Source: UBA5336 sp039818165
GTDB lineage: Bacteria; Pseudomonadota; Alphaproteobacteria; Caulobacterales; Hyphomonadaceae
NCBI GenBank assembly: GCA_039818165.1
Contig: JBCBUL010000002.1
Span: forward strand, 1 to 64,000
Direction of reading: 5' to 3'
DNA: 64,000 bases
The notes below the pieces were generated by a model. That model made no database searches. It had not been told where the DNA came from and saw nothing but the letters and a program-made list of their open reading frames with translations. Positions 33,727-42,838 of the stretch are shown here, piece after piece (position 1 is the stretch's first letter; every line of letters begins with the position of its first letter). Made by a program: the position numbers and the translations under genes.

Positions 33727-34989
33727 TTACTCCGCCGCGAGGGCGTGGGTCGGGTAGTTTGGGTTTTCCCGATATTTTTTCATCTCGCTCCGGGCGATCG
33801 CGCGCAGGTGCACCTCATCCGGCCAGTCCGCCAGACGAAGGGTGCGGATGGTGGAATAGGCCCGCGCCAATCCGAAATCGCTGGTGACACCGCCGCCTCC
33901 ATGGGCCTGGATCGCATCATCAATGATTTTCAGCGCCATGCGCGGGGCGGCGACCTTGATCATGGCGATCTCATCCTTGGCGCCCTTATTGCCCACCGTG
34001 TCCATCATGTACGCAGCCTTGAGCGTCAGAAGCCGCGTCATTTCCAGATCCGTGCGCGCCTCGCCGAGGCGTTGTTCCCATATGGAATGTTCCGCCACAG
34101 GCTTGCCAAATGCCTCGCGAGACAGAAGCCGCCGAGTCATCTTCTCCAGCGCCACTTCCGCCGCTCCAATGGTGCGCATGCAGTGGTGGATACGGCCTGG
34201 CCCAAGACGCCCCTGGGCGATTTCGAAGCCGCGCCCTTCGCCAAGGATCAGGTTCTCTGCCGGGACGCGGACATTGTCCAGCAGCACTTCGGCATGGCCG
34301 TGGGGCGCGTCGTCGTAGCCGAACACGGGCAGCATACGCAGAATTTTCACGCCCAGCGCATCCGTGGGGACCAGGATCTGGCTCTGCTGGGCATGACGCG
34401 GCGCGTTCGGGTCCGTCTTGCCCATGACAATGGCGATCTTGCAGCGCGGATCGCCCAACCCGGACGACCACCATTTCCGACCATTGATGACATACTCATC
34501 ACCGTCGCGCGTGATCGATGTCTCGATGTTTGTGGCGTCAGACGAGGCCACCAGCGGCTCCGTCATAAGGAAGGCAGAGCGGATCTCGCCCGCCATGAGT
34601 GGCTTGAGATACTGTTCCTTCTGGGCATCAGAACCATACCGATGCAGCACTTCCATATTGCCCGTATCCGGCGCTGAGCAGTTAAACACCTCAGAGCCCC
34701 ATTCGACCCGGCCCATGAGTTCAGACAGCGGCGCATATTCCGCATTGGTCAGGCCAGCGCCCTGATACTCAGGCGTATCATGCTCGGCACTTGGCGGTGG
34801 GAACAGGTTCCAAAGCCCCTCGGCCTTCGCCTATGCCTTAATCTCCTCGAGGATAGGCGGCACGGCCCACCGTCCAATATCAGCGTGCTGGGCTTCGTAG
34901 GTCTCCTCATTTGGAAACACATGCGCCTGCATGAAGGCGTCGACGCGCTCCATGTATTCCTTGGTCTTCGGGCTGTAATCGAAATACAT
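33727..34989 (-). pseudogene. Acyl-CoA dehydrogenase gene with in-frame amber codon
   Basis: The full reading frame runs from ATG at 34989 to 33727 (421 codons with the stop) and encodes an acyl-CoA dehydrogenase related to the one at 35752. Codon 53 is TAG (34831-34833), in the pattern LEEIKA-stop-AKAEGLWNLF where paralogs have Lys-Ala-Lys; one base change from AAG would explain it. The rest is intact: the FAD segment FLMTEPLVASSDATN, LILGEGRGFEIAQGRLGPGRIHHCMR, and the catalytic region up to YSTIRTLRLADWPDEVH. A shorter protein could start at the internal ATG 34716 but would lack the N-terminal helical domain. Either a recent nonsense mutation or an error. Confidence 0.8.
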
Positions 34990-35152
34990 AGCGGCGTCCT
35001 CTCGCGTGTCCTTATTGTCAAACCTTAGGCTCCAACGAGCCTAGCCGCCACATGGCCCACTGACGCTTCGGAAAAGTACCTAGCAGCAACTCGTGCCACC
35101 AAAGTTCATGTATTGCTTTCTGCAATGACGATGTGCACGCTAAGCTGCAGCA

Positions 35153-35746
35153 ATGACTCTGACAAAGCCGAACCGAGCATCGCCTTCAAGTCTTGTCCAA
35201 ATGGCACGCTCGCCGTTGCTGCTTCCTCTTATGTTTGTGGCGCAAGTGGCTGAAACAACGTTCGTACCCTACCCCTACGAGGCTCTTTTCATCGCACTCT
35301 GCCTTGCCGCGCGCGACAGGATTTGGGTTTTTGTCGTAATCACAGCCCTCGGCAGCGCCGCTGCAGGCGCGATCATGTACATTCTTGGAGCACAGTATGC
35401 CGATGCACTTGCAGCACGGGTGGGCGCCGAAGACGTCCTTGACGAGTACATGGGTCGTTTCTCTGAACGCGGAGCGTCCTTCGTGTTTCTCGGCGGCATC
35501 ACGCCAGCACCGAGCTACATAATCAATATCGCTGCCGGCGCGAGCGGTTACTCTTTCCCAGTTTTTTTCACCAGCTTTACGGCCAGCCGCTTCCTGCGGT
35601 TCGCAATCCTTGGCGGCCTGCTTTATGTTTTCGGGGACGACTTGGTCCGCCTGTGGAATCGGATGCCAAAATGGTCGCGGCGAACCGGACTGATCGTCCT
35701 ACTCGCCGCAGTAACCTATTGGTTTGTCTCAGGCCTGAGCGGCTAA
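35153..35746 (+). CDS. YqaA/DedA-type (VTT domain) membrane protein
   Basis: A 197-residue membrane protein with four to five hydrophobic segments. The part LGSAAAGAIMYILGAQYADALAARVG followed by FSERGASFVFLGGITPAPSYIINIAAGASG is typical of SNARE-associated/VTT (DedA and YqaA) proteins, several of which are lipid-carrier flippases. The YqaA-like short form has unknown cargo. The ATG at 35153 lacks a clear ribosome site. Convergent with the acyl-CoA dehydrogenase gene, with only five bases between. Confidence 0.78.
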   Translation: MTLTKPNRASPSSLVQMARSPLLLPLMFVAQVAETTFVPYPYEALFIALCLAARDRIWVFVVITALGSAAAGAIMYILGAQYADALAARVGAEDVLDEYMGRFSERGASFVFLGGITPAPSYIINIAAGASGYSFPVFFTSFTASRFLRFAILGGLLYVFGDDLVRLWNRMPKWSRRTGLIVLLAAVTYWFVSGLSG

Positions 35747-35751
35747 GCCGC

Positions 35752-37056
35752 TTACTTGCGCCAGACAGCCGCCATGGCGGGATCTTCTTCCTCGCCAGTA
35801 TATTTGCGGGTCTCGGCGCGGCCCACCACCATGTGGTGCACCTCGTCGGGCCCGTCGGCCAGACGCAGCGTCCGCTGGGACGTGTACATACGAGCAAGCG
35901 GCGTCCACTGGGACACACCTGCAGCGCCGTGCATCTGGATGGCATCATCAATGATCTGACAGACCTTCTCAGGCACCATGGCCTTCACCATGGAAATCCA
36001 GACGCGCGCTTCGGCATTTCCCAGCACGTCCATCGCCTTGGCGGCTTTCAGGACCATCATCCGCATGGCCTCGATCTCAATCCGGGCGCGAGAGACTTTC
36101 TCGATATTGCCGCCCAGCTTGATCAGGTCGCGGCCGAAAGCCTGGCGACCCATCCCGCGGATCACCATCAATTCCAGAGCCTTCTCCGCGGCGCCCAGAG
36201 AGCGCATGCAGTGGTGGATGCGCCCTGGCCCAAGGCGAAGCTGGGAAATCTCGAAACCACGTCCTTCGCCAAGGAGAATATTCTCTTTCGGCACGCGCAC
36301 ATTGTCGAACACGATGTGCATGTGGCCGTGGGGCGCGTCATAGTCACCGAACACTTTCATGCCGTCGAGGATCTTGACCCCGGGCGTGTCCACGGGAACC
36401 AGGATCTGCGACTGCTGCTTGTGCGGCGCGGCGTCAGGGCTGGTCTTCACCATGACGATCATGATCTTGCAGCGCGGGTCGCCAGCGCCAGAGATGTAGA
36501 ATTTCTCCCCATTGATGACCCACTCATCACCTTCAAGTACGGCCGCCGTGGACACGTTCTTCGCGTCGGAAGACGGTATGCCCGGCTCCGTCATGGCGAA
36601 GGCAGAGCGGATCTCACCCGCAAGCAGTGGCTTCAGCCAGCGCTCTTTCTGCTCCGGCGTACCCACGCGCTCGAGCACTTCCATGTTGCCTGTATCCGGT
36701 GCGGAGCAGTTCATGGACTCGGACGCGAGGGGATTCTTGCCCAACTCTGCGGCGACGTAGGCGTAGTCCAGGTTTTTCAGGCCTTCACCGGTCTCCGCAT
36801 CGGGAAGGAAGAAGTTCCAGAGCCCTTCCGACTTCGCCTTGTCCTTGGCTTTCTCCAGCGCTTCCAACTGGCCAGGCGCATAGCTCCAGGGGTCGGTGTG
36901 ATCTTTGCCAAGGTCGACGAACTCGGCGTACATCGGCTCAACCGTCTCGGCGATGAACCGCTTTACGTGCTCGAACAGTGGGCGGGCCTCTTCGGACATG
37001 CGCAGATCGAACAGGTCGTCATTCATCTCGCCAATATTGGGATCGGTATAGGGCAT
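35752..37056 (-). CDS. Acyl-CoA dehydrogenase
   Basis: A 434-residue FAD enzyme that makes the trans-2 double bond in acyl-CoA, first step of a beta-oxidation cycle. Seen: AFAMTEPGIPSSDAKN, DPRCKIMIVMVKT, LLGEGRGFEISQLRLGPGRIHHCMR, DDAIQMHGAAGVSQWTPLARMYTSQRTLRLADGPDEVHHM. I set the start at 37056 (MPYTDPNIGEM) because GGAGGA lies just before it; the frame is open to 37134. The protein is about 40 residues longer than short-chain types, as in the ACAD10/11-like group. Related in sequence to the pseudogene at 33727. Confidence 0.9.
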   Translation of the reverse strand: MPYTDPNIGEMNDDLFDLRMSEEARPLFEHVKRFIAETVEPMYAEFVDLGKDHTDPWSYAPGQLEALEKAKDKAKSEGLWNFFLPDAETGEGLKNLDYAYVAAELGKNPLASESMNCSAPDTGNMEVLERVGTPEQKERWLKPLLAGEIRSAFAMTEPGIPSSDAKNVSTAAVLEGDEWVINGEKFYISGAGDPRCKIMIVMVKTSPDAAPHKQQSQILVPVDTPGVKILDGMKVFGDYDAPHGHMHIVFDNVRVPKENILLGEGRGFEISQLRLGPGRIHHCMRSLGAAEKALELMVIRGMGRQAFGRDLIKLGGNIEKVSRARIEIEAMRMMVLKAAKAMDVLGNAEARVWISMVKAMVPEKVCQIIDDAIQMHGAAGVSQWTPLARMYTSQRTLRLADGPDEVHHMVVGRAETRKYTGEEEDPAMAAVWRK

Positions 37057-37191
37057 GGGCGTCTCCTCCAAAGCGCAATTCGGTTGGTTTCCGTTTGCGT
37101 AAAGGTACGCGTTATTCTGCCTTGTGTAAAACAAGAAACGGCCTGATGTCGCGCTTTCCTACTGGGGCGCGTGTTGCCCTTGGGGCAGGCG

Positions 37192-37569
37192 CTACCGGTC
37201 GTGGAGGAAGTCGCCGTTGAGGTGCTCCCCAGCGGGACCCTTCACCTCCAGAACAGACCCCGCATCGGGAAGGGTCGCCAGCGTGTCATCTGCCCTGCTG
37301 GACAGTTTAAGCTCCGCCTCGTCCCCGCGGGGCGTGAGCGGCCCAACTTCCACCCCATCAATAAATGCGACAAGCCCGGCCGGCGACGGCGTCCCGTCGG
37401 GACCTTCGACCTCGACCTCAAAACGCCAGGACCCGTCCTCCCAGGCTTCGAACTCTCCCTCGCCGTGCAGCGGTGAGGCAGGATCCTTCGGCGCCAGCCG
37501 CGCTTCCAGATCCAGCATCTTGCGAGGCTGCGGCGCCCCGCCAAAGAGTTTCATCAGCCAATTGAGCAT
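37192..37569 (-). CDS. Hypothetical protein of 125 residues
   Basis: A small acidic protein beginning MLNWLMKLFGG and then mostly beta-type sequence with paired motifs (WRFEVEVEGPDG, SVLEVKGPAGEHL). No signal peptide and no family recognised. It could be a small Ig-like or beta-sandwich domain. Independent gene with weak regulatory signals, on the same strand as its neighbours. Function not assigned. Confidence 0.6.
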   Translation of the reverse strand: MLNWLMKLFGGAPQPRKMLDLEARLAPKDPASPLHGEGEFEAWEDGSWRFEVEVEGPDGTPSPAGLVAFIDGVEVGPLTPRGDEAELKLSSRADDTLATLPDAGSVLEVKGPAGEHLNGDFLHDR

Positions 37570-37626
37570 GGAAGTAACCTGCGCGGTCGCTATGGGAACA
37601 CAACGATGGCGTTTACGCTCTCTGTG

Positions 37627-39165
37627 TCAATCACCATCAACCTGGTCGGCAGCGCCAACCAACAAAGCCCTTGGAACCGAGAGCACTGCATCGACGATCT
37701 GCAAAGGCGCACTCAATAAATCACTCGAAGCAGGGTTTTCCACAGATGCAGAGTAAATCGGGCTTCCGTCGACGAACCGCACTGCAAGGGCGTTTGTGCC
37801 TGCGGACGCGGCCAGAAAAGGCACCGATCTCAGTTTTGAATTATCCGCAACAGGGGCCGAAAACGAGTGGATCGTTGTCCAAGCGTCGCAACTATCTTCA
37901 CCTGGCATGTGAATACATTGCTCAAGATAAAAAACCGATGGGACGAGTGGTCTATAGTATACCAAATCGTTTTGAAACGGCAGTTTCGGCGGGTTGAATT
38001 CAAGATTTGCTTCGCCGTTGACACTTCCGCTTTTGTCGTCGGCACCTGCGCTTTGTGCACTCTGGTCGCTGTCTTCCGAGCTTTGTGCATTCTCACTGCT
38101 TTTCAAAGATACACGAGCAGAGACTCCTATTGCACAGCGGGCATCGTGCATTCGTGACAGCCGAAAGGCCGCTGGCGTCCTGATTGCTGACTCGGCGACC
38201 CGTTTAGCCTCCAACTGTTTGGCAGTTTCCGAGTTGATTTCGGCAAGCAACTCATCGGTCAATTTGCCATCATTGGTCAGCTGAGTCCTTAGTGCGCGCT
38301 GATCTTCAGCCAAAGCCTCTGCTTCGATGGCGCGTCGGTGAAGCTCTTTCAGTATTCGAGTCGTAGAATTACTCTTTTCCAGTGGTTGTCGGAGCCCATC
38401 AATATTCTGTACAAAGTCCATTGGACATTGAGGATTACTGAGATTCTCTGGGTTTCCCCTTTCACCCCAATAATAAAACTCAATTACTGATTTCAACTTG
38501 CAGGACTCAATCGAATCAAAGTCGCACACGGTGGAAAAATCACGCGAAGACGGTGCCTTCGAGGAAAAATCAGGACGGATGGTTACAGAATGTGCCTCGT
38601 TGTCACGTCCGCCGGAGCTTTCGCTATTTTCTTGGTTACTCAACCCAGGAGAATCAGCAGCGTCGGAATCATCTGATTGCGTAGGTGCCTCAGGAAGCGC
38701 ATCTGTATCGACGGCGTCGCCTGCCTCGATCGCATCCGCTATTCGCCTGTTCACGATCGCGCTCGCGCTGGTTTGAACGAGTGCTTGAGTGAGGGCGCCG
38801 ACAGCACCTTCGCCGCCCGCGACCACTTGACTTAACAAGCCGCGCTCATCGACCTCTATAGTATATTCATTGTCAAAAATGTTTCGGCCACGTGTAAACA
38901 GAAACGGCGCGTCACGGTCGGCAGTATGGATCACCTCCGCTTCGAGGCGACCCAACGGTGCGTCTTCTGATCTTCCGCTTATACTCAAAACGATTTGAGG
39001 CTGGGCGAGAAAATACTGAATGTCAGTCCTCCGGCTCGCGCCCGAACCGTTTGTTTTTCCGTTCCCGATACCAAAGTAACTCTCAGGCACTTCTTTATAG
39101 TATGACGTTGCGGTCTGGCAGCCGCCAAGAATGCTGACGCTAATACCCAATACGATATATTTCAT
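37627..39165 (-). CDS. Lipoprotein of unknown function (512 residues)
   Basis: A 512-residue protein with a lipoprotein signal (lipobox ILGGC, Cys16). After a segment with beta-rich character (about 50-170) there is a long Ser/Asp/Glu-rich low-complexity stretch (about 150-200), a Cys-containing segment (CDFDSIESCKLKSVIEFYYW), a predicted coiled coil (about 270-330, rich in EALAEDQRALRTQL-type heptads), a second Ser/Asp-rich linker and a C-terminal domain with SVFYLEQCIHMPGEDSC. The base composition is visibly more AT-rich than the neighbours. I do not recognise a family. Its position between unrelated metabolic genes suggests a recent arrival or a fast-evolving surface protein. Confidence 0.7.
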   Translation of the reverse strand: MKYIVLGISVSILGGCQTATSYYKEVPESYFGIGNGKTNGSGASRRTDIQYFLAQPQIVLSISGRSEDAPLGRLEAEVIHTADRDAPFLFTRGRNIFDNEYTIEVDERGLLSQVVAGGEGAVGALTQALVQTSASAIVNRRIADAIEAGDAVDTDALPEAPTQSDDSDAADSPGLSNQENSESSGGRDNEAHSVTIRPDFSSKAPSSRDFSTVCDFDSIESCKLKSVIEFYYWGERGNPENLSNPQCPMDFVQNIDGLRQPLEKSNSTTRILKELHRRAIEAEALAEDQRALRTQLTNDGKLTDELLAEINSETAKQLEAKRVAESAIRTPAAFRLSRMHDARCAIGVSARVSLKSSENAQSSEDSDQSAQSAGADDKSGSVNGEANLEFNPPKLPFQNDLVYYRPLVPSVFYLEQCIHMPGEDSCDAWTTIHSFSAPVADNSKLRSVPFLAASAGTNALAVRFVDGSPIYSASVENPASSDLLSAPLQIVDAVLSVPRALLVGAADQVDGD

Positions 39166-39306
39166 AGAGCCCCCACAGCTTATACTTTGGTGGATAGCAA
39201 TTATTAGCGGAAATTCAACTCGGAGTGATTACTCTAGCGATGTATCGGCTCCCAATTCGCTGAACCTCAGCCAAAAACGGTGCACGAATCACCCCAATAC
39301 GCACCC

Positions 39307-40059
39307 ATGACCACCCTCGCCGGCCTTATCATTCTCGCCGCCAGTGCGATCACGGCGTTCATCTCCGGCATATTCGGTATGGCGGGCGGGATTATTCTCA
39401 TGGGCGTGCTCATCGCTCTGCCGTCGGTCACGGTGGCGGGCGCGATGATCATCCATGGCGCCATTCAGATGGTGGCTAATGGCTGGCGGGCTTACCTCAT
39501 TCGCGAACATATCGATTGGACCGCGACACGCCGGTATGCCGTAGGTGCTGCCATTGGGGTCGCCGGACTGTTCGCCGTGACCTGGGTGCCAAACAAGCAG
39601 CAAGTCTACCTGGTGCTGGGGCTTCTGCCCCTGCTCATCTGGCTGCCCAAGGAGCGCTTCCACCTAGACATCCAACGCCGCAGAGACGCCATCGGCGCCG
39701 GTATCGTGGTGCAGGCGTTGAACACGATCGCGGGCGTCGCCGGCCCCCTGCTCGACCTCTTCTTCGTGAACAATGACATGACGCGCCAGGAGATCGTTGC
39801 GACGAAATCGATCACCCAGACTCTGAGCCATCTCATCAAGATCGGCTTCTGGACCGTGCCCGTAGTCAGCGCGGCGGGCTGGGGCGCCATGCCGCCAGCC
39901 TGGTTCCTTGCCGCCGCGATCCCGATTGCCATGACGGGCACATGGGCGGGGGGGCGCGTTCTGGCGATCATGTCCGACGTGAACTTCAAAGCGTGGATGA
40001 AGTGGCTGGTCACCGCCATCGGCGCAGTCATGCTGGTGCGCGCGGCGGGGCTTTATTGA
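39307..40059 (+). CDS. Sulfite exporter TauE/SafE family permease
   Basis: A 250-residue membrane protein with about eight hydrophobic segments, opening MTTLAGLIILAASAITAFISG and the FGMAGGIILMGVL motif of TauE/SafE proteins, which move sulfite, sulfonates or other organosulfur anions. The start at 39307 is preferred for the first hydrophobic helix; a GTG at 39280 in frame is possible. Substrate cannot be told. No sulfur metabolism genes adjoin it. Confidence 0.82.
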   Translation: MTTLAGLIILAASAITAFISGIFGMAGGIILMGVLIALPSVTVAGAMIIHGAIQMVANGWRAYLIREHIDWTATRRYAVGAAIGVAGLFAVTWVPNKQQVYLVLGLLPLLIWLPKERFHLDIQRRRDAIGAGIVVQALNTIAGVAGPLLDLFFVNNDMTRQEIVATKSITQTLSHLIKIGFWTVPVVSAAGWGAMPPAWFLAAAIPIAMTGTWAGGRVLAIMSDVNFKAWMKWLVTAIGAVMLVRAAGLY

Positions 40060-40291
40060 TCGGCCTATGCTTTTGGACTATATCGGCATCATGAAATTCA
40101 GCGTTCGCCACCTCACGACACGAACTCGCCCGGGCGCGTAATCTCGCCGCTCCGGCAGGCCCTTAGGCCATGCGCGCCCACCAAGACTGAACTCATCCCC
40201 TACAATTCACCGGCCTTGCGCGATTCGCCTGTGGGCAATCATGTTCAGGCGCGTTAAGCGGGCCGAAAGATACGCTGAAGACAAACGCACC

Positions 40292-42217
40292 ATGATTGAA
40301 GTCTCCCTGCCAGATGGCTCGAAACGCGAACTGGAAGACGGCGCCTCCGCCCTCGACCTCGCCCAGTCGATCTCAAAATCCCTCGCCAAGAAGGCACTCG
40401 CCGCAAAGGTGGATGGCGAACTGCGCGACCTCACCCGGGCGCTGCCCGGCGGCGCCGCGGTCGAGATTGTGACGGACAAGGACCCGGAAGGTTTGGAGCT
40501 CATCCGCCACGATGCTGCCCACGTCCTCGCCCAGGCGGTGCAGGATCTCTTCCCGGGTACGCAGGTCACCATCGGCCCGGTGATCGATGACGGCTTCTAT
40601 TACGACTTCCACCGAGATGAGCCCTTCTCAACGGAAGATTTCGAGAAGATCGAAAAGAAGATGGAAGAGATCGTGGACGCAGACTACCCGCTTATCCGCG
40701 AGGTCTGGGACCGCAATGAGGCCATCGAACACTTCAAGTCGATCGGCGAGACCTACAAGGCCGAACTGATTTCAGACCTGCCAGCAGGTGAGAGGATTAC
40801 GATCTATCGCCAGGGCGACTGGTATGACCTCTGCCGGGGGCCACACTTGCCGTCCACGGGCAAGATCCCCAAGGCGTTCAAGCTCATGAAGCTGGCCGGC
40901 GCCTATTGGCGCGGTGACCACCGCAACGCCCAGCTCCAGCGCATGTATGGCACGGCCTGGCGCAATGAAAAGGAGCTGAAGGCCCATCTTGTGCGCATCG
41001 AGGAAGCCGAAAAGCGCGACCACCGTAAACTCGGCCGCCTGATGAACCTATTCCATATGCAGGAAGAGGGCCCCGGCTCGATCTTCTGGCATCCGAAGGG
41101 CTGGACCCTTTTCCAGACGTTGATCTCTTACATGCGTCGCCGCCAGGATGCTGCGGGCTATGTCGAGATCAACACGCCGGACCTTCTAGATTACTCCCTC
41201 TGGGAGACATCGGGACACGCGGAAAAGTTTGGCGAGAACATGTACTCCACGGTCATGCCCGATGAGCGGAAGTATGCCCTGAAGCCAATGAACTGCCCCG
41301 GTGGTGTGCAGGTGTACAATTACGGCCAGCGCTCCTATCGCGAGCTTCCGCTGCGGATGGCGGAATTCGGCAAGGTGCACCGCTACGAGCCGTCGGGCGC
41401 GCTGCACGGCATGATGCGCGTGCGCCACTTTACCCAGGATGACGCCCACGTTTTCTGCACGCCCGAACAGTTGAAGGAAGAGTGTCTGACGCTCGTAGAT
41501 CTCGTTCTGGACATCTACAAGGACTTTGGTTTCGACGATGTTCGCATCAAGTTTTCCGATCGCCCCGAAGCGCGGATCGGCGATGATGCCGTATGGGATA
41601 AATCCGAGGCCGCGCTCAAGAACGCTCTAGAAGCGACCGGCCTTCCTTACACGCTCAACCCGGGTGAAGGCGCTTTCTACGGACCAAAGCTGGAGTTTGT
41701 GCTCCAGGACGCCATTGGCCGCGACTGGCAGTTGGGCACCATCCAGGTCGACTTCAATCTGCCAGAGCGTTTCGACGCCACTTATATCGGCGAAGACGGC
41801 GCGCCCCATCGGCCTGTCATGATCCACCGGGCCCTGTTTGGGTCGCTGGAGCGCTTCACCGGTATTATGATTGAGCACTTCGCCGGTGCGTTCCCGCTTT
41901 GGCTTGCGCCTGTGCAGGTGGTTGTGGCGACGATTACGTCAGAAGCCGATGGGTATGCCGAAGAGGCTGCTTCTGCCCTTCGCGCGGCCGGCTTGCGGGT
42001 CGAAACCGACCTTCGCAATGAGAAGATCAACTACAAGGTCCGCGAACACTCGGTCCAGAAGGTACCGATCATCGCCGTGGTCGGCGCACGCGAAGCCGAA
42101 GAGCGCAAGCTGGCCCTGCGCCGGTTCGGCTCCAAGGCCCAGGAGATCGTGACCCTGGAAGACGCGCTCGCGGCCCTGCCCGCCGAAGCCCTCGCACCGG
42201 ACTTGAAACGGGCCTAG
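40292..42217 (+). CDS. thrS: Threonyl-tRNA synthetase
   Basis: A 641-residue class II synthetase that charges tRNA-Thr. It has the N-terminal TGS domain (1-62), the editing domain with HDAAHVLAQAV near 72-82, the catalytic domain with DGFYYDF, the zinc Cys in MNCPGG, RYEPSGALHG (motif 2) and the anticodon-binding domain (APVQVVVATITSEADGYAEEAASALRAAGLRVE). I chose ATG 40292 because MIEVSLPDGS is the normal TGS start; an in-frame ATG at 40241 adds 17 residues without support. No T-box or leader peptide is evident in the 230-base upstream stretch. Confidence 0.95.
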   Translation: MIEVSLPDGSKRELEDGASALDLAQSISKSLAKKALAAKVDGELRDLTRALPGGAAVEIVTDKDPEGLELIRHDAAHVLAQAVQDLFPGTQVTIGPVIDDGFYYDFHRDEPFSTEDFEKIEKKMEEIVDADYPLIREVWDRNEAIEHFKSIGETYKAELISDLPAGERITIYRQGDWYDLCRGPHLPSTGKIPKAFKLMKLAGAYWRGDHRNAQLQRMYGTAWRNEKELKAHLVRIEEAEKRDHRKLGRLMNLFHMQEEGPGSIFWHPKGWTLFQTLISYMRRRQDAAGYVEINTPDLLDYSLWETSGHAEKFGENMYSTVMPDERKYALKPMNCPGGVQVYNYGQRSYRELPLRMAEFGKVHRYEPSGALHGMMRVRHFTQDDAHVFCTPEQLKEECLTLVDLVLDIYKDFGFDDVRIKFSDRPEARIGDDAVWDKSEAALKNALEATGLPYTLNPGEGAFYGPKLEFVLQDAIGRDWQLGTIQVDFNLPERFDATYIGEDGAPHRPVMIHRALFGSLERFTGIMIEHFAGAFPLWLAPVQVVVATITSEADGYAEEAASALRAAGLRVETDLRNEKINYKVREHSVQKVPIIAVVGAREAEERKLALRRFGSKAQEIVTLEDALAALPAEALAPDLKRA

Positions 42218-42238
42218 GTCGCTGCCTCCCAGATACCA

Positions 42239-42269
42239 GAACGGCCCCGCTCAGACGTCGGGGCCGTTC
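42239..42269 (+). terminator. Hairpin after thrS
   Basis: A perfect 11-bp stem: GAACGGCCCCG (42239-42249) and CGGGGCCGTTC (42259-42269) with a 9-base loop. There is no T-run, so it may stop transcription weakly or stabilise the 3' end. It lies between thrS and the opposite gene ending at 42295, so it can serve both. Confidence 0.6.
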
Positions 42270-42294
42270 CATCAAGTCGTGGCATGCCTAGAAT

Positions 42295-42681
42295 TCACTC
42301 GCCTGAATTCTGCCCCCTGCGGCGACGGTCGGCGCGGTTTTCGCGTCGGTCGAGAACACTTTCTGCCCGGTCGAGGCGATCCTCGATCACGTCTCGGGGG
42401 CCAAGGTCCACGGCTTCATCGCGACGGCTTTCGCGGCGGTCCACACGATCTTCAAAACGATCAAGCCGGTCTTCGGCAAAATCAGCGCGGGTGCCCTGCT
42501 CATAGCGGCCATTCAGTTCTGCGCGAGTGAGCCGCCGATCAAGTGCGCTAAGCCGCTCGGCGGGGCGTACCCGTTCGGGATGTACCCTTTCAGGTCGCGC
42601 CGTTTCCTCATTTTCTTGCGCTTGAACCATCGGCGCTGAAACCACGCCAAGAGCCAGACCCACTGCAACGAACTTCAACAT
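42295..42681 (-). CDS. Secreted Arg/Asp/Glu-rich repeat protein
   Basis: A 128-residue exported protein (signal peptide MLKFVAVGLALGVVSAPMVQA). The mature part has repeated EDRLDR, EDRVDRR and ENRADRR motifs, nearly all Arg/Asp/Glu, and should form a long charged helix. The start at 42681 has an ideal AGGAGG; the frame is open upstream to 42819 but that part is not coding-like. Function unknown; charge pattern would suit binding of polyanions or divalent metals, but that is speculation. Confidence 0.75.
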   Translation of the reverse strand: MLKFVAVGLALGVVSAPMVQAQENEETARPERVHPERVRPAERLSALDRRLTRAELNGRYEQGTRADFAEDRLDRFEDRVDRRESRRDEAVDLGPRDVIEDRLDRAESVLDRRENRADRRRRGQNSGE

Positions 42682-42838
42682 GCGATCCTCCTGTGTTTGC
42701 CGCATGCAGCTCCAACGCGCGACAAACGAAACTCCGTCGAAAATACTTCGTGAACGGACATTTAGGTAAACGAACTCAATCGGTTGGAGATGCAGGGACT
42801 TTCTGGACCACCCTGGCAAGGCAGGTTAGCCAGCACAC

